DNA from: Propioniferax innocua
GTDB taxonomy: Bacteria; Actinomycetota; Actinomycetes; Propionibacteriales; Propionibacteriaceae
Assembly (NCBI RefSeq): GCF_006716235.1
Contig: NZ_VFOR01000002.1
Coordinates: 186,001 to 250,000, forward strand
Direction: 5' to 3'
DNA: 64,000 bases
Shown: in pieces, positions 47,689 to 54,929 of the stretch
Layout: every line of letters begins with the position of its first letter
How positions within the stretch are numbered: position 1 is the first letter of the stretch
The notes under the pieces: generated by a model
What the model saw: the letters and a program-made list of their open reading frames with translations, nothing else
Database searches by the model: none
What the model was told of the DNA's origin: nothing
Program-made: the position numbers and the translations under genes

Positions 47689-48873
47689 TCAGAGCTCGCC
47701 GGGTTCGCGCCGCCGCAGAGCCAACGCGAGAAGGCCACCGATCGCATAAACGGCCGCCACCATGATCCACCCGGCACGGAAGTCGCCGGTGGCGTCCCGG
47801 AGCACCCCCATCGCCATGGGGCCCGACGCGAAACCGATGTACATGCCCATCGAGGTGATCCCCGTTGCCGTGCCGACGCTTCCCTTCGCCACCACCTGCA
47901 TGATCGTCGCATTCACCACCACATTGGCGCCGAGTGTGCAGGCGCCGAGCAGCACTGCCCCGAACCAGAGCAGAACGTGAACCGCCCACAGGTCGGCGGC
48001 CAGCAGGACCAGCCCGCTCCCCACAGCACCTGCGGAGATGATGAGGAAGACCGTGGTCGCGCGTCGGCCCGCCCGCATCTGACGTCCCCAGAACACCCGG
48101 AACACAACGCCCACCGTGCCGGTCACCGCCGCTGCCAGACCACCGACCATCAGCGGGTATCCCAGCGACTGCACTGCGAACGTCGGCAGATACACGTTGG
48201 TGGCCTGCATCCCGAACCCGGTCAGCAGAGCGAAACCAGCGAGGAACCACACGGTTCCGGGCAGGGGCTCCGACGCGCCGCTCCCCCGTCGGCCGCGCCC
48301 CACGGGTTCAGTGGCCCCCACCGCGCGCACGGTCACGAGGGACTGGATCCAGAACAGCACCACGACGCCCGCAGCTCCCAAGGCCGCACCTCGCCAGCCG
48401 AGCCACAACGTCATGGCCGGAAAGAACAGTCCGGAGAAGAGCTGGGCCACCTGCACACCGGACTGTTTGATCCCCAACCAACCGCTGCGCTGCGCCGGAG
48501 GCACGTCACGGATGAGGATGCCGTTGGTCGTCGGATTGCAGATCGCCAACGGCGGCCCCGCGAGCACCGAGGCCACCAAGAGCATCCAATAGTTCTGTGC
48601 CGCCGCTGCGAGCACCAGCGCAGCCAGTGAGGACAGGTGCACCACCACGAGTTGGGCCCGGACGCTGATCCGATCGGCGAGCCGTCCCAACCAGGAACTC
48701 GTCAGTGCCGCCGTGACGAATGCCACCGACGCGAGCGACCCCAGCTGGCCCGGGGTGATACCGATCTGCTCGATGACTGCGGGCCCCGCCGCTGCCACGC
48801 CGTATCCCAACAGGGGGCCGGCCGTCATGGCCGTCACCAGGACGACGAGGAGGGAGAGCGGGGCCTTGTTCAC
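47689..48873 (-). CDS. MFS transporter
   Basis: 394-aa major facilitator superfamily permease with 12 predicted spans. The loop 2-3 motif appears as SSWLGRLADRISVRAQLVV, and after helix 6 a basic loop contains GRGRRGSGASEP. It has features of CynX/NimT-like or drug-exporter-like families, but the substrate is unknown. The GTG start sits in a GTGA overlap with the preceding gene, a glycosylase-annotated family, so the two are translationally coupled. Confidence 0.85.
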   Translation of the reverse strand: MNKAPLSLLVVLVTAMTAGPLLGYGVAAAGPAVIEQIGITPGQLGSLASVAFVTAALTSSWLGRLADRISVRAQLVVVHLSSLAALVLAAAAQNYWMLLVASVLAGPPLAICNPTTNGILIRDVPPAQRSGWLGIKQSGVQVAQLFSGLFFPAMTLWLGWRGAALGAAGVVVLFWIQSLVTVRAVGATEPVGRGRRGSGASEPLPGTVWFLAGFALLTGFGMQATNVYLPTFAVQSLGYPLMVGGLAAAVTGTVGVVFRVFWGRQMRAGRRATTVFLIISAGAVGSGLVLLAADLWAVHVLLWFGAVLLGACTLGANVVVNATIMQVVAKGSVGTATGITSMGMYIGFASGPMAMGVLRDATGDFRAGWIMVAAVYAIGGLLALALRRREPGEL

Positions 48874-49748
48874 GTGGCTGAGCGTAGCCTCACTGTATGG
48901 GCCAGCGGCTCGATGGACGCCAACAGTTCAGCCCGCAGCGGTGCTGCACGATCGCTGAATTCGCGTTGGCGTCGCACATATTCGGCGCGTCCCTCAGGTG
49001 TTTCGACGCGCACCGGCGGCAGATCGTGAGAGCTCACGTCATAGGGGCTCGCCTGCATGTCGAGCTGACGGATCTCACGGGCGAGTTCGAAGCATCGCCA
49101 CAGCAGGTCGGTGGGGGTCAACGGGCTGAGTTTGTAGGCGATCTTGTACAGGTCCATACCCACGTGCAGACACCCGGGATCGTCGAACTCGGACTGCCGC
49201 TCCCGCGTCGGCTCATAGCGATTGACGGGTTTGGCGTCGGGTGTGAAGAACCGGTAGGCGTCGATGTGCGTGCAGCGCAGCCCGGTGTCGCGGATCGCGT
49301 CGACGATCTCCTCGGGGCTCAGCCGAAGCCCGAGTTGCGGATGCCGCGTCTGCTCGGGACGTAGCCCGTGCACCATGGCCCATTCGTGCATGCCGAAACA
49401 CCGGAACGTGGGCGGACGCTGGGCCGTGGCACGGAGCAGACGCTCGGCCCACAGCACGGTGCCGGAGCGGTGGCCCAGCACTGCGTCGACATCGACGCCC
49501 ACACCCCCGGCCAGCCGGGTGTAGTCGCGCACCTCGAGGTACTCGTCGCCGTTCTCGAGCGCGACGCCGTGCCCGGGGTGCCAGCGACGCAGCTGGTACG
49601 GGCGGAACGAGTAGTACTCGAACAGGAAATCCTCGATCGGATGTTTGATCCCCCGCGAAGAACGTTCCTTGTGCCCGGCGAGGGCCTCATCGACGCGAGC
49701 ATGATGTCGCTGCTGAAGCAGACGCCACTCGGGCTCGGGCAACACCAT
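48870..49748 (-). CDS. 3-methyladenine DNA glycosylase-annotated family protein
   Basis: 292-aa soluble protein. The beginning LPEPEWRLLQQRHHARVDEAL, then KHPIEDFLFEYYSFRPYQLRRWHPG, is typical of an actinobacterial family usually annotated as 3-methyladenine DNA glycosylase. I do not see the helix-hairpin-helix GVGxxTA motif of true AlkA enzymes, nor Tag or MPG features, so the label is weak. Conserved aromatic and acidic residues (FEYYSFRPYQ, FGMHEWAMVH) could form an active site. ATG at 49748 was chosen; a GTG one codon upstream is possible. Confidence 0.75.
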   Translation of the reverse strand: MVLPEPEWRLLQQRHHARVDEALAGHKERSSRGIKHPIEDFLFEYYSFRPYQLRRWHPGHGVALENGDEYLEVRDYTRLAGGVGVDVDAVLGHRSGTVLWAERLLRATAQRPPTFRCFGMHEWAMVHGLRPEQTRHPQLGLRLSPEEIVDAIRDTGLRCTHIDAYRFFTPDAKPVNRYEPTRERQSEFDDPGCLHVGMDLYKIAYKLSPLTPTDLLWRCFELAREIRQLDMQASPYDVSSHDLPPVRVETPEGRAEYVRRQREFSDRAAPLRAELLASIEPLAHTVRLRSAT

Positions 49749-49755
49749 CACGACA

Positions 49756-50229
49756 TCAGGGTAGTCCGTCCGACGCCGCCTGTGGCGTCTTGCGCCAGCG
49801 GTCCATGAGGGAGGATGCCGCCGAGGCCAGGTCTCGCGTTGCGCTGCGACGATATCCCCCGTGCTCCAGCCCGGCGGCGGTCTCGAACACGTTGTGGCTC
49901 GCCCTGTCTCCCGACCGGAGCCACGACCATGCCATGGCCCCGGTGTAGAGCGGAAGGAACAGCGGCCCGAGCAGGGCCCACTGCGTGGCGTGTACTGCCT
50001 CGTGGTGCAGGAGACCCGGGTTCTGCTTCAGCAGGGCGTCGAAGGTGTGTGGGGTGATCACAACGTTTCCAACGGTGAAGGCGCCCGCGATGGGAAACCC
50101 GAACCGGTAGCCCTCGGCGAGCCACAGGCGTTCGGTTCCTCGCCGCACCCCGCAACGTCCGAGCCTCGCGACACCCAGCCCTGCAGGCGTCGAAAGGTTG
50201 ATCCAGTTGCAGACGCTCCGCCATCGCAT
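49756..50229 (-). CDS. HExxH-motif hypothetical protein
   Basis: 157-aa protein with a zinc-metallopeptidase-like motif LLHHEAVHATQW (HEAVH) near residue 77, followed by two short hydrophobic stretches. The N-terminal Cys/Arg-rich segment is unremarkable. Similar short HExxH proteins occur in actinobacteria without assigned function, and the motif alone does not prove peptidase activity. It lies 7 nt upstream of the glycosylase-annotated gene and probably shares its transcript. Confidence 0.75.
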   Translation of the reverse strand: MRWRSVCNWINLSTPAGLGVARLGRCGVRRGTERLWLAEGYRFGFPIAGAFTVGNVVITPHTFDALLKQNPGLLHHEAVHATQWALLGPLFLPLYTGAMAWSWLRSGDRASHNVFETAAGLEHGGYRRSATRDLASAASSLMDRWRKTPQAASDGLP

Positions 50230-50351
50230 GACTGCACCCTAAGCCGACGCGCCTCTTACGCTGTGATGCCCGGGCGCCTCTGGTGCTCACTGGCGCCGGA
50301 GCATGATGAGCCCGCCCTCACCCCCGGAAACTGTTGCGAACCATTCTCACA

Positions 50352-50365
50352 TATGCTTCTGGTCA
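50352..50365 (+). promoter_or_regulatory. Leaderless promoter of the SmtB-type repressor
   Basis: TATGCT (50352-50357) is a TANNNT -10 hexamer 7 nt before the ATG at 50365, with no ribosome-binding site. GAA-N3-TTC (GAACCATTC) overlaps the region just upstream and could be part of an operator. Confidence 0.5.
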
Positions 50366-50697
50366 TGCCCGCCGCAGACCTCCACGAAGCCGCGATCGAA
50401 CGAGCCACCGAGACATTCGGCGCCCTGAGCACACCATCACGGCTTCGCATCCTGCTGGCTCTCGCAGACGGCGAAGCCACCGTCACAGAGCTGGTCAATG
50501 CCACCGGGTTCTCCCAGCCGCTGGTCTCCCAACACCTGAAGACCCTCCGGGGGCTCCGGCTCGCACGGGTCCGACGCAGCGGCCGACAGGCCTACTACGC
50601 CCTCGACGACGACCACGTCCTCGGCATCATCAACGATGCGCTCGACCACGCTCACGAGGAGCTGTCACAGCTTCCGGGGCATGACACACACGGCTGA
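50365..50697 (+). CDS. ArsR/SmtB-family zinc-responsive repressor
   Basis: 110-aa winged-helix repressor. The recognition helix region FSQPLVSQHLKTLRGLRLAR is at about 49-68 and the wing is RRSGRQAYYAL. The alpha-5 zinc site is complete: D82-x-H84-x10-H95-x2-E98 (in DDDHVLGIIN then DALDHAHEEL), identical in spacing to the SmtB DxHx10Hx2E motif, and no ELCV-type alpha-3 cysteines are present, so zinc sensing is predicted. An in-frame ATG at 50353 exists but lies inside the -10 hexamer, so 50365 is preferred. No zinc exporter or Zur gene is adjacent; targets are unknown. Confidence 0.9.
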   Translation: MPAADLHEAAIERATETFGALSTPSRLRILLALADGEATVTELVNATGFSQPLVSQHLKTLRGLRLARVRRSGRQAYYALDDDHVLGIINDALDHAHEELSQLPGHDTHG

Positions 50698-50755
50698 CAG
50701 AGTCGCCGAAGCAGGCCGGTGCGCCACGGTGTGGCGATGCCCCGCATGGCGGTGA

Positions 50756-50790
50756 ACCCACGTCGGGGCCCACCGCCCCGGGTCGTGGGT
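50756..50790. terminator. Two-part hairpin between convergent genes
   Basis: ACCCACG and CGTGGGT (outer, 7 bp) enclose CGGGGC and GCCCCG (inner, 6 bp) around CCACC. It lies 59 nt after the repressor stop and abuts the stop of the small minus-strand gene, fitting a bidirectional terminator. Confidence 0.65.
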
Positions 50791-50987
50791 CAATGCCGGA
50801 GACCACGCACGACGGGCACGAGGAGGAACACGACAAAGAGGATGCCGACCACGGCGCATCCCAGCCAGAACCACACGGGCCGGCTTTCAGGAGTGACCCC
50901 CAGAAAGGCGATCGCCAGCCCGAAGATCATGGCGAGGACGGTGGTCGCGGCGACCATCGGGGTCGAGTAACGGGGTTGTTCGTTCAC
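50790..50987 (-). CDS. Small two-span membrane protein
   Basis: 65-aa protein from GTG 50987: a polar start (NEQPRYSTP), two hydrophobic spans (about 10-28 and 38-58) separated by GVTPESRPVWFW, and a basic end (RGLRH). Its start forms a GTGA overlap with the stop of another tiny membrane gene, which supports both being real. No family recognised. Confidence 0.65.
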   Translation of the reverse strand: MNEQPRYSTPMVAATTVLAMIFGLAIAFLGVTPESRPVWFWLGCAVVGILFVVFLLVPVVRGLRH

Positions 50988-51148
50988 CAGGGCACTCCCA
51001 TGAAGTAGGGCACCACGACGAGTGCCAACGCAGCCACGAGTAGGACAAAGGCGCCGATGGTGACCTGTCGCTTGCTGAGCTGCCTGCCGACCAACCCGTA
51101 GACCAGCCCAAGCGCACCGACGAGAAGGGCACCGTAGGAGACGTGCAT
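50984..51148 (-). CDS. Tiny two-span membrane protein
   Basis: 54-aa protein from ATG 51148 (MHVSYGALLVGALGLVYGL, then GRQLSKRQVTIGAFVLLVAA). AAAGGGG lies about 7 nt upstream as ribosome-binding site. The frame overlaps the next small gene by 4 nt (GTGA). A second span ends in PYFMGVPW. No family recognised; the pair probably acts together in the membrane. Confidence 0.62.
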   Translation of the reverse strand: MHVSYGALLVGALGLVYGLVGRQLSKRQVTIGAFVLLVAALALVVVPYFMGVPW

Positions 51149-51239
51149 CAGGACCCCTTTCGACGCCGCAACCCTTCCAACGCGGTGATTGATGCACAAG
51201 CACGCGTGTGTCGTTGCAACGATCACCGGTGCAGCGCGT

Positions 51240-52052
51240 TCAGCGCCACTCCACCAATTCCAGGTAGGGGCTCGCCCGGATGACCTCTTCAGCGAATGCC
51301 GAGGCACTGGGCAGCAGGACACCGTGGATGTCCGCCAGGCACTGATGAACACGGCGGCCGGGCCAGTGTTCGGGCATCAACTCCGCAGGGAGGCCGCCAA
51401 GCTCCACGGTCCACGCGACCACCGGTCGAATGAGCCCATGGAGACGACGAAAAGCGCTCTCCGCGCCAAGGCCAGAGAGCTCGGGAACGGCGGCCTCCAG
51501 GTGTTCGCACAAACGCTCCCCCTCTTCGCGCACGCGACCCAGGGACCAGGCCCGGTTCGCGATGGCCCGCGCCGTGTCCACATCAGTGTCCAAGAATCCG
51601 GGCATGACCCCCAGCTCATGAATCTGTCCGGAAAGCGCGCTGCTCTGGTCGCTGGGCGACACCAGCACTCCGGGCCGGAGGGATCGGTACCCGACCCGCA
51701 TGGCCGCTGCTCGAAAGCGTTCCCGCGCGGTGCGCCGCGTTTCGGAGGTGTCGTAGATGAGAGCGTGCAGACGCCCGTCCCAGCTCGGCGGCTGCCCTCC
51801 GCCGCGGATCCGCTCGAAATTGGCCAACAGGTGCCCGGCCAAGCGATAGACCCCCACCCGACCGGTGCGCGAAAGAGCGAGAGAGCCACGGGAGACCATC
51901 CTGTTGAGCACTGAGCGATTGGCGGATTCGGTGAGATCCAACCGAGTCATCAGGTCGATCAGGATCGGCCCCGGAATCGCTGTGACATCAGCAACGGCCA
52001 AGCAGAACGGAGGTTTGTCGAACGCGGGATAATAACGCGATGGGCTCCGCAT
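51240..52052 (-). CDS. PaaX-like transcriptional regulator
   Basis: 270-aa regulator. The N-terminal winged helix (about 28-75) has LTRLDLTESANRSVLNRMVS-type recognition sequence (one residue differs: MTRLDLTE). WDGRLHALIYDTSETRRTARE, then RVGYRSLRPGVLVSP, is the diagnostic PaaX central domain, and a C-terminal helical domain completes the family length. PaaX proteins repress phenylacetate catabolism via phenylacetyl-CoA, but no paa genes are nearby, so the effector and targets here are unknown. ATG at 52052. Confidence 0.85.
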   Translation of the reverse strand: MRSPSRYYPAFDKPPFCLAVADVTAIPGPILIDLMTRLDLTESANRSVLNRMVSRGSLALSRTGRVGVYRLAGHLLANFERIRGGGQPPSWDGRLHALIYDTSETRRTARERFRAAAMRVGYRSLRPGVLVSPSDQSSALSGQIHELGVMPGFLDTDVDTARAIANRAWSLGRVREEGERLCEHLEAAVPELSGLGAESAFRRLHGLIRPVVAWTVELGGLPAELMPEHWPGRRVHQCLADIHGVLLPSASAFAEEVIRASPYLELVEWR

Positions 52053-52198
52053 GCCCAGAGACTATCCACGCATCAGGAGAAGCTCCCGGCCATCCAGGAT
52101 GGCTCCCATCACAACGGCAGTGGCTCCCAGCCCGGCCGCATCTGAACTTCTCGTCTCCAGCCATGACCACGTGGGGCAGATCTGCCTTCAGAAACAAA

Positions 52199-52222
52199 GA
52201 AACCCCGCCGTGGCGGGGTTTC
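52199..52222 (-). terminator. Terminator of tRNA-Ala
   Basis: A perfect stem GAAACCCCGCC with its complement around a 2-nt centre (effectively a 10-bp stem with a 4-nt loop), 7 nt beyond the tRNA 3' end. On the minus strand TTTCTTTGTTT follows, making this the best intrinsic terminator in the window. Confidence 0.9.
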
Positions 52223-52229
52223 TCTTCTG

Positions 52230-52302
52230 TGGAGCTAAGGGGATTCGAACCCCTGACCTCTTCCATGCCATGGAAGCGCGCTACCAACTGCGCCATAGCC
52301 CC
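52230..52302 (-). tRNA. tRNA-Ala (anticodon GGC)
   Basis: A 73-nt cloverleaf. Acceptor GGGGCTA pairs with TAGCTCC (one G-U), D-arm GGCGCAGTTGGTAGCGC, anticodon stem CTTCC/GGAAG with loop ATGGCAT (GGC), and T-arm AGGGG TTCGAAT CCCCT. Discriminator A; CCA is not encoded. Reads alanine GCC/GCT. Confidence 0.97.
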
Positions 52303-52450
52303 GTGGTCACAACCCGGGATATGGCACCCCGGAAGAACCGACCAGAGAACTTTAACCCAAACCGAACTCTTCACACAAATCCACGCCTCGCCGGCCTCCA
52401 AAGCTCCACTGCATTCCCTGCTCTGCCGGCCAGCATGCACACCTGCCCGA

Positions 52451-52519
52451 CCGAATGCAGCGTTTCATCCATGATCGTTTCGCTGGCGTTGATGATCATG
52501 GATGAAACGCTGCATTCGG
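52451..52519. repeat. 26-bp perfect inverted repeat at the 3' end of tag
   Basis: Left arm 52451-52476 and right arm 52494-52519 are exact reverse complements around a 17-nt centre. The right arm contains the last codons and stop of tag. No U-rich tract follows on the minus strand. It may be a large terminator of the proBA/nadD operon or a fossil of a mobile repeat. Confidence 0.93.
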
Positions 52520-53182
52520 CGGCTCACCGGGCCACACCCCCGAACTCCCACGGCGATGAGACCCCACCAGGTGCGTGTCAACGATCCCGATGGCCTCCAT
52601 CAGCGCGAACATCATGGTCGGCCCCACGAACGCGAATCCCTCGCTCTTCAGCGCCTTCGCAAGGGCGACCGATTCGGCCGACTGTGTCGGCACCTCCGCC
52701 ATCGTGTGTGGTCGCGGAGTCTCTGCGGGCCGGAAAGACCACACCAGGTCTGCCAGTCCCCCGCGTTCCCGCAGGCGCAGGGTGGCTCCGGCATTCTGGA
52801 TCGTCGCCAGGATCTTGGCCCGATTGCGGATGATCCGCGCATCGGCCAGAAGTCGGGCCACATCGGCTTCCCCGTAGCCCGCCACGAGGTCTGGTGAGAA
52901 ACCGTCGAAGGCCTCCCGAAACGCCGGCCGCTTGCGCAGGATCGTCGCCCACGACAGCCCCGACTGGAACGCCTCCAGGCTCAGCCGCTCGAACACCCCG
53001 CGCTCATCACGAACGGGCATGCCCCACTCGGTGTCGTAGTACTCCCGCAGCAGAGGGTTCGAAGCCGCCCACGCCGGGCGCGCCAGGCCATCGGCCCCTA
53101 CCACCACGCCTGCTTCGGCTGCCAGGCGACCCGTCTGCTCAGCAACCTCGCCATCACCGTTCGACGCAAGCCCCACCGTCAC
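52496..53182 (-). CDS. tag: DNA-3-methyladenine glycosylase I (zinc-site variant)
   Basis: 228-aa Tag-family base-excision enzyme for 3-methyladenine. The core EYYDTEWGMPV, LSLEAFQSGLSW with catalytic-site glutamate E70, ARIIRNRAKILATIQNA and FVGPTMMFALMEAIGIVDTH is unmistakable. Aligned by eye to E. coli Tag, three of four zinc ligands are missing: Cys4 is P36, His17 is Y49 and Cys179 is S208, while His175 is kept (H204). GTG start at 53182 overlaps the alkB stop (GTGA). The last residues are encoded in a 26-bp inverted repeat. Confidence 0.92.
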   Translation of the reverse strand: MTVGLASNGDGEVAEQTGRLAAEAGVVVGADGLARPAWAASNPLLREYYDTEWGMPVRDERGVFERLSLEAFQSGLSWATILRKRPAFREAFDGFSPDLVAGYGEADVARLLADARIIRNRAKILATIQNAGATLRLRERGGLADLVWSFRPAETPRPHTMAEVPTQSAESVALAKALKSEGFAFVGPTMMFALMEAIGIVDTHLVGSHRRGSSGVWPGEPPNAAFHP

Positions 53183-53826
53183 CCCTCCAAACCTGTCACG
53201 CGCAGGGTGATGTTGTATCGCCCCTGTTCCACACCGCAACCCTGCGGAGCCGTACCGGGAAACACCTTCACCACTCCGTGGTAGGCGAGTCGCACCGGTC
53301 CACCGAACACGAACAGGTCCCCCGACGCCAGCTCCAAGTCCTGATACGGCTTCCCACGGTTCTCGGTGTTCCCGAACCGGAACCGGCACCTGTCCCCCAC
53401 CGACAACGACACCACCGGCGCCGAGGCGCGCTCGTCCCGGTCCTGGTGCATTCCCATGCGGGCATCGGCCCCATACCAGTTCACCAGAGCCACATCAGGC
53501 TCGTACTCGGCATCCGATTCGCCCACGGCCTCCAGTGCCTGCCGGGCCAGACGCCCCATCCACGGCGGCACCTCCAGAACCCGCCGACCATTCACGTCCA
53601 CCGCTTCTCGCGTGTATGCGTAGGGGCGCCAGTGCCAGCCCAGACACACCATCTCGACGCTCATCGCATGCCCACGAATCCTGGGCGAGTGCGCGGGCAC
53701 CGGGCCCCGCATCCATTCACGGCATCGCGCGACCAACCATCTCTGCTGTTCGAGAGTCAGGAAGCCCGGCACATGATGGGCACCCTCCGGCAGAGGCACG
53801 GCCGTATCGAACAGCGGGTCAGTCAC
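53179..53826 (-). CDS. alkB: AlkB-type Fe(II)/2-oxoglutarate DNA dealkylase
   Basis: 215-aa dioxygenase that oxidatively removes alkyl groups from 1-methyladenine and 3-methylcytosine. Iron ligands H127-x-D129 (MHQDRDE) and H183 (AYHGVVKVFPG) are present, with 2-oxoglutarate-binding arginines R203 and R209 in RYNITLR. NWYGADARMGMH matches the NxYxxxxxxxxH family pattern. The GTG at 53826 lies 2 nt after the ogt stop, and the gene overlaps tag downstream, so the three repair genes form one translational unit. Confidence 0.94.
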   Translation of the reverse strand: MTDPLFDTAVPLPEGAHHVPGFLTLEQQRWLVARCREWMRGPVPAHSPRIRGHAMSVEMVCLGWHWRPYAYTREAVDVNGRRVLEVPPWMGRLARQALEAVGESDAEYEPDVALVNWYGADARMGMHQDRDERASAPVVSLSVGDRCRFRFGNTENRGKPYQDLELASGDLFVFGGPVRLAYHGVVKVFPGTAPQGCGVEQGRYNITLRVTGLEG

Positions 53827-54331
53827 GCAGCGAGCCCTCCATCCGCAGCAACCAGCGTTTGGCATCGAGTCCACCGCGGTAGCCACCCAGCCCGCCATCT
53901 GCCCTCAGTATCCGGTGACACGGCAACACGATCGGCAACGGGTTTGTGGCACACGCACTCGCCACCGCTCGCACGGCCCGTGGTCGCCCGACCATGGCTG
54001 CCAGTTCGGTGTAGGTCACCGTCTCCCCGTAGCCGACGCCGGTCAGCGCCAACTGAGTCTCGGCCCGGAAGCCGGATGCGCCATGGTCCAGATCCATCTC
54101 GAACTCACGGCGTTCCCCAGCGAAATATTCCTTCAGTTGCTCGATGGCCCTGTACACATGCTGTTCGGCGGCTTCGGTTCCGACGCCGGTCTCGGGGATG
54201 TCGTCGCCGACGCCGGTCTCGGGGATGTCGTCGCCGACAAAGGCGATCCGCATCAGGCCTTCCTCCGAGGCCACCAATCCCAGCTCCCCCACCGGAGTGG
54301 ACATGGCGCGATGGACCAGGCCGCGTTCCAT
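53819..54331 (-). CDS. ogt: Methylated-DNA--protein cysteine methyltransferase
   Basis: 170-aa suicide repair protein for O6-methylguanine. The acceptor cysteine is C138 in PIVLPCHRILR. YGETVTYTELAAMVGRPRAVRAVASA is the recognition-helix region (shortened), and GGLGGYRGGLDAKRWLL closes the domain. The N-terminal ribonuclease-like domain contains a duplicated nine-residue unit (GDDIPETGV at 33-50) from an exact 27-nt DNA repeat. ATG at 54331 forms TGATG with the upstream gene. The ogt frame runs 6 nt past the AlkB start region boundary, a tight joint. Confidence 0.94.
   Translation of the reverse strand: MERGLVHRAMSTPVGELGLVASEEGLMRIAFVGDDIPETGVGDDIPETGVGTEAAEQHVYRAIEQLKEYFAGERREFEMDLDHGASGFRAETQLALTGVGYGETVTYTELAAMVGRPRAVRAVASACATNPLPIVLPCHRILRADGGLGGYRGGLDAKRWLLRMEGSLRD
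54181..54234. repeat. 27-nt perfect tandem duplication inside ogt
   Basis: Two base-identical 27-nt units (54181-54207, 54208-54234), followed by 4 nt of a third. They encode nine residues each in the ogt N-terminal domain and keep the frame. Identity without synonymous change suggests a recent event. Confidence 0.94.
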
Positions 54332-54927
54332 CAAGCGTGCAGGTTGTAGGAGACCAGCTGCCAACGATGCGGTTCACGCTCCAGGATCAGCCAGTGGCAG
54401 TTGCCCATGGTCCGGAAGCCTTCCCACAGTTCATGCGGCACACCGAGCAGATGCTGCACACCTGCCCGCGCGACGGTGCCGTGGGTCACCACCACGATCG
54501 TCTCACCATCCTTGCCCGACGCGGCGATCTCAGCCAACGCCTCAGCGGTGCGGGCAGCGGCGTCGGTCAGGCTCTCACCATCGACGCCCCGGGGGTTCTC
54601 CGCGGATTCGTAGACCTCGGCGAGCACATCCGCGCCGATCTCGTCACGCGTACGCCCTTCCCACTGTCCATAGCCGATCTCGCGGAGACGTGAGTCGTAG
54701 GTGATCTCGAGCCCGGTGACCTCACCGAGCGCCTGGGCGGTCATGGCGGCACGTTGCAGGTCCGAGGCGATGATCCGGACCGGCTGGTAGACAGCCACCG
54801 GCGTCGCCGCCGAAGCTGCCTGGAGCAGCCCCTTCTCGTTGAGCGGTACGTCCTCCTGTCCCTGCAGACGGCCCTCCGCGTTCCATGCGGTCTGCCCATG
54901 TCGCAACAACACCAGACGAACGCCCAC
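54331..54927 (-). CDS. Histidine phosphatase family protein (phosphoglycerate mutase-like)
   Basis: 198-aa enzyme of the histidine phosphatase superfamily. The catalytic RHG (H10 in LLRHGQTAWN) begins the protein, with ASDLQRAAMTAQAL carrying the second arginine and VVVTHGTVARAG the second histidine. In actinobacteria this gene sits after rsfS and is annotated as phosphoglycerate mutase, GpgP-like glucosyl-3-phosphoglycerate phosphatase or similar; the substrate is unresolved. GTG start at 54927, 2 nt after the rsfS stop. Confidence 0.9.
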   Translation of the reverse strand: MGVRLVLLRHGQTAWNAEGRLQGQEDVPLNEKGLLQAASAATPVAVYQPVRIIASDLQRAAMTAQALGEVTGLEITYDSRLREIGYGQWEGRTRDEIGADVLAEVYESAENPRGVDGESLTDAAARTAEALAEIAASGKDGETIVVVTHGTVARAGVQHLLGVPHELWEGFRTMGNCHWLILEREPHRWQLVSYNLHA

Positions 54928-54929
54928 GA

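Noticed and set aside
50353-50364. Upstream ATG as the start of the SmtB-type repressor
   Set aside because: It lies inside the -10 hexamer; the ATG at 50365 has ideal leaderless spacing and begins the conserved sequence.
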